7,720 nucleotides of DNA from Clostridiales bacterium (GTDB lineage: Bacteria > Bacillota > Clostridia > Lachnospirales > WQUN01): assembly GCA_031254075.1 (NCBI GenBank), contig JAIRVD010000145.1:1-7720 (forward strand). The letters run 5' to 3'. The position numbers and the translations under genes were made by a program. Shown one piece after another: positions 7,101 through 7,720 of the stretch. Under the pieces are notes generated by a model, which worked only from the letters and a program-made list of their open reading frames with translations, had not been told where the DNA came from and searched no databases. How positions within the stretch are numbered: position 1 is the first letter of the stretch; every line of letters begins with the position of its first letter.

Positions 7101-7288
7101 CAAATAACGTGGATATGTGGCTCGAACGCAATAGTATCCGCGCAAACGGCTCCGACATTAACCTCGACGTATCCCCAACCTCCCTTAACGGACGTACCAT
7201 GGTTCCCGTCCGCGGCGCAATCGAAAACCTCGGCGGCGCAGCAGAATTCATTAACAGCACACGGCAGATTGTGGTTGTGTATTATTAA
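4172..7288 (+). CDS. Secreted multidomain adhesin-like protein (3 PPC, Ig-like, C-type-lectin-like, LCCL-like, FN3-like, stalk domain)
   Basis: This protein has 1038 residues. A signal peptide (1-24, ending VVASA) is followed by three PPC-type beta-sandwich repeats (about 28-149, 150-271, 272-390), each opening with an EPN motif and carrying YRSSDV. After a Pro-Thr linker (394-422) comes an Ig-like domain (423-519; SLSKTSFAPNERITV). A second linker leads to a C-type-lectin-like domain (536-673) with WYEARAYAESLGGHLVTI, WLGGY, an E-P-N triad at 621-623 and W-A-D at 647-649, which suggest a calcium/sugar site. An LCCL-like domain spans 689-778 (YTDDSNIARAAVHAG, NGV, YGSW), then a third linker, an FN3-like domain (about 807-892; IRLEWNPIAGSVGYRVYR) and a copper-amine-oxidase-N-type stalk domain (911-1038; RTLVPIRAIIEGMGG, NGRTMVPVRGAIENLGG). 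Only one cysteine (632) is present. No LPXTG or SLH anchor is visible. It is probably a cell-surface or released carbohydrate/matrix-binding protein without an evident catalytic domain. Confidence 0.9.
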   Translation: MKKFFAVLLAALMVISLLPVVASANNTREIEPNNALNQATQINVNTDVSGNIENSSDVDNYVFTIAEKGTLQLVFSYSSGTAGHRVRLYDSSNTVIDDAYYYRSSDVFPARMTRLRVPAGTYYVRVEHYSNASADYTIRADYTAEPGALFESEPNGAINQANPLTNGQNVTGNIHNSSDVDNYSFTIPGNGTLQLVFGYSSGTAGHRVRLYDSSNAVIDDAYFYRSSDVFPARMTRLRVPAGTYYVRVEHYSNAPGDYTIRYEFTDETGRNFEIEPNNATNIATPINLNTAYTGNIHTSGDADYYSFAGSANQNITLTFNYTQGTPGHRVRIVNSSGNTLLDEYYYRSSDVMPATTREVTLPAAGTYYIWIAHYSNAFNDYTIQVNSGGAPAVTPTPAPTATATPTPTPTATASPTPTPTASAITMSLSKTSFAPNERITVNYSGVTQEMVHSQAWIGIAQTGANARDYLSWSYVAVGSGQVQLTAPNTSGSYEVRFFTAHGAVEINIVRNASLPFTVGAAATPTPSPTPAPSGNDTATFNGRTYQIIDQSMTWYEARAYAESLGGHLVTITSQAEQTFIEGFIANGSKNWYWLGGYSEHLINFQWITGETWGFTKWGPSEPNNYDGRFENCMMIYRTAGTNPAYTWADINSEGADSPTFYNLSNSGFIVERGSIETAPTPTPTPHTGNATHLRGQNNTTHTFYVIGATSGSVWGSDIYTDDSNIARAAVHAGLVSVGQGANVTIRILPGQSSYTGTTRNGVTTSNYGSWGGSYEFVGAEQTPVQTPAPTPPPSSGGNFGNFQSESVNLVGIRLEWNPIAGSVGYRVYRSENQGEIGIPATDFYTEGHDFVDVNIRSNTTYYYTVRQILREATVQGDPEVYGAETAQVRVTSPGTIAGENLVPPYADAQKRTIVMQIDNPNMTMSDGSISEIDPGRGTVPLIRNSRTLVPIRAIIEGMGGSVGWTDATQQISLSYGANNVDMWLERNSIRANGSDINLDVSPTSLNGRTMVPVRGAIENLGGAAEFINSTRQIVVVYY
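4253..5340 (+). repeat. Three tandem 366-bp coding repeats (PPC domains)
   Basis: The repeat register is exactly 366 bp (122 codons) between copies 1-2 and 2-3, measured at the EPN codons (4262, 4628, 4994) and again at the G-H-R-V block. Copies 1 and 2 are nearly identical: over 63 matching codons I count 3 replacement and 16 silent differences. Copy 3 is more diverged. Confidence 0.9.
5351..5437 (+). repeat. Pro-Thr-Ala linker, low-complexity coding repeat
   Basis: Degenerate repeats of CCGACACCC and ACGGCAACG units encode a PTPTPTATA-type linker between the PPC block and the Ig-like domain. Shorter linkers of the same kind occur at about 5732-5770 and 6208-6228. Such linkers are typical of secreted multidomain proteins and may be glycosylated. 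Confidence 0.85.
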
Positions 7289-7391
7289 CAGCAGAATAAA
7301 TTTTGCATAGCAACTAAAAATGGGCAATAGTAGCCCCCAAAATGAACGGGAATCCCCGAAAAAGTGTCAGCAAAAAAGTAGCAGGGCAAGG

Positions 7392-7430
7392 AAAAGCGGG
7401 TCGGAAACGACCCGCTTTTGTTCTTTTTAT
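7392..7430 (+). terminator. Intrinsic terminator of the large secreted-protein gene
   Basis: A perfect 12-bp stem pairs AAAAGCGGGTCG (7392-7403) with CGACCCGCTTTT (7408-7419) around a GAAA tetraloop, followed by GTTCTTTTTATT. It lies about 100 nt after the stop codon, leaving a 3' leader that holds a small GGGC/GCCC hairpin near 7322-7336. Confidence 0.92.
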
Positions 7431-7462
7431 TAGACTATACTTCAAAACTGCTGTACAGGCAT

Positions 7463-7500
7463 AAAAAAACAGGGTTCGGATAAATTCCGTAACCCCGTTT
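7463..7500 (-). terminator. Intrinsic terminator of the minus-strand Rpn-type gene
   Basis: On the minus strand, AAACGGGGTTACGGA pairs with TCCGAACCCTGTTT, with one bulged A and one G-T pair, around a short loop. The stem is followed by seven T residues. It lies 16 nt past the stop codon of the minus-strand gene and faces the plus-strand terminator. Confidence 0.85.
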
Positions 7501-7516
7501 CATCATCTCTATTTTA

Positions 7517-7720
7517 TTAAGCCCCGCTCAAAATTTGCTTATATGCATCTTCCGGCGAAAGCCCCTTCTTTATTAATTCCAATATCCTTTGCGCACCTAC
7601 GGATACGCCTTTTTCTATGCCTTTTTCTATGCCTTTTTCCATGCCTTTTTCCATGCCTTTTTCCATGCCTGCTTCCATACCTTCTTCCCAAGCTTCTTCT
7701 CTTAGCTGGGTGTCGTAGTC
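7517..7720 (-). CDS. Rpn / PD-(D/E)XK nuclease-family transposase-like protein, C-terminal part (partial)
   Basis: The last 67 codons are visible, entering from the right edge and ending with TAA (7519-7517). The sequence YDTQLREEAWEEGMEAG is followed by four-residue repeats (M/I-E-K-G) and then AQRILELIKKGLSPEDAYKQI. This arrangement is typical of the C-terminal tail of Rpn-type recombination-promoting nucleases (PD-(D/E)XK family, often annotated as putative transposases), which are numerous in clostridial genomes. The catalytic domain lies outside the window, so the call rests on the tail alone. The repeat stretch should form a charged helix. Confidence 0.62.
   Translation of the reverse strand, partial: DYDTQLREEAWEEGMEAGMEKGMEKGMEKGIEKGIEKGVSVGAQRILELIKKGLSPEDAYKQILSGA
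7607..7678 (-). repeat. Six tandem 12-bp units in the Rpn-type gene
   Basis: On the plus strand the unit is GCCTTTTTC(C/T)AT at 7607, 7619, 7631, 7643 and 7655, plus GCCTGCTTCCAT at 7667. Each unit encodes four residues, so gain or loss of units keeps the frame. A degenerate seventh unit may follow at 7679. Confidence 0.95.

Noticed and set aside
7289..7391. Small hairpins (GGGC/GCCC near 7322-7336, CGGG/CCCG near 7348-7359) as a possible small RNA
   Set aside because: The stems are 4 bp each, no promoter is visible, and the region is simply the 3' end of the large-gene transcript before a strong terminator.

Overview
The window looks like a piece of chromosome from an anaerobic, low-to-mid GC Gram-positive bacterium, probably a gut or rumen-type clostridium. 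This is inferred from a probable anaerobic (class III) ribonucleotide reductase start, a DUF6273 membrane protein with a zinc ribbon, a secreted PT-linker protein ending in a copper-amine-oxidase-N-type (stalk) domain, AGGAGG-type ribosome sites and a sigma-A-like promoter. No rRNA, tRNA, CRISPR array or complete insertion sequence was seen.

Layout. 1-453 (minus) is the N-terminal 151 codons of a probable nrdD gene with a clear promoter at 490-518. A divergent intergenic region with an 11-bp inverted repeat separates it from a plus-strand AraC-type regulator (606-1913) that carries a GyrI-like effector domain and a C-terminal DUF3788-like domain. A second, broken regulator of the same type (1998-2431) follows, with most of its DNA-binding domain deleted. 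Next are two plus-strand genes for exported proteins: a DUF6273 / multi-TM / zinc-ribbon membrane protein (2616-3836) and a 1038-residue secreted multidomain protein (4172-7288). The latter has three PPC repeats, an Ig-like domain, a C-type-lectin-like domain, an LCCL-like domain, a fibronectin-III-like domain and a stalk domain. Convergent terminators (7392-7430 plus, 7463-7500 minus) close the block. The window ends inside the 3' part of a minus-strand Rpn/PD-(D/E)XK-type gene with a 12-bp tandem repeat.

How the parts fit. The most notable signal outside the genes is a duplicated upstream module at 2512-2576 and 4055-4118. Each copy has two 21-bp direct repeats followed, after a 15-16 nt gap, by an identical CGCTTTACAAT block. 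The two copies sit in front of the two exported-protein genes, which suggests that both are switched by one unidentified activator and form a small cell-surface regulon. The AraC-type regulator upstream is a candidate for that activator only by proximity. All functional names come from reading motifs by eye; no database search was run.
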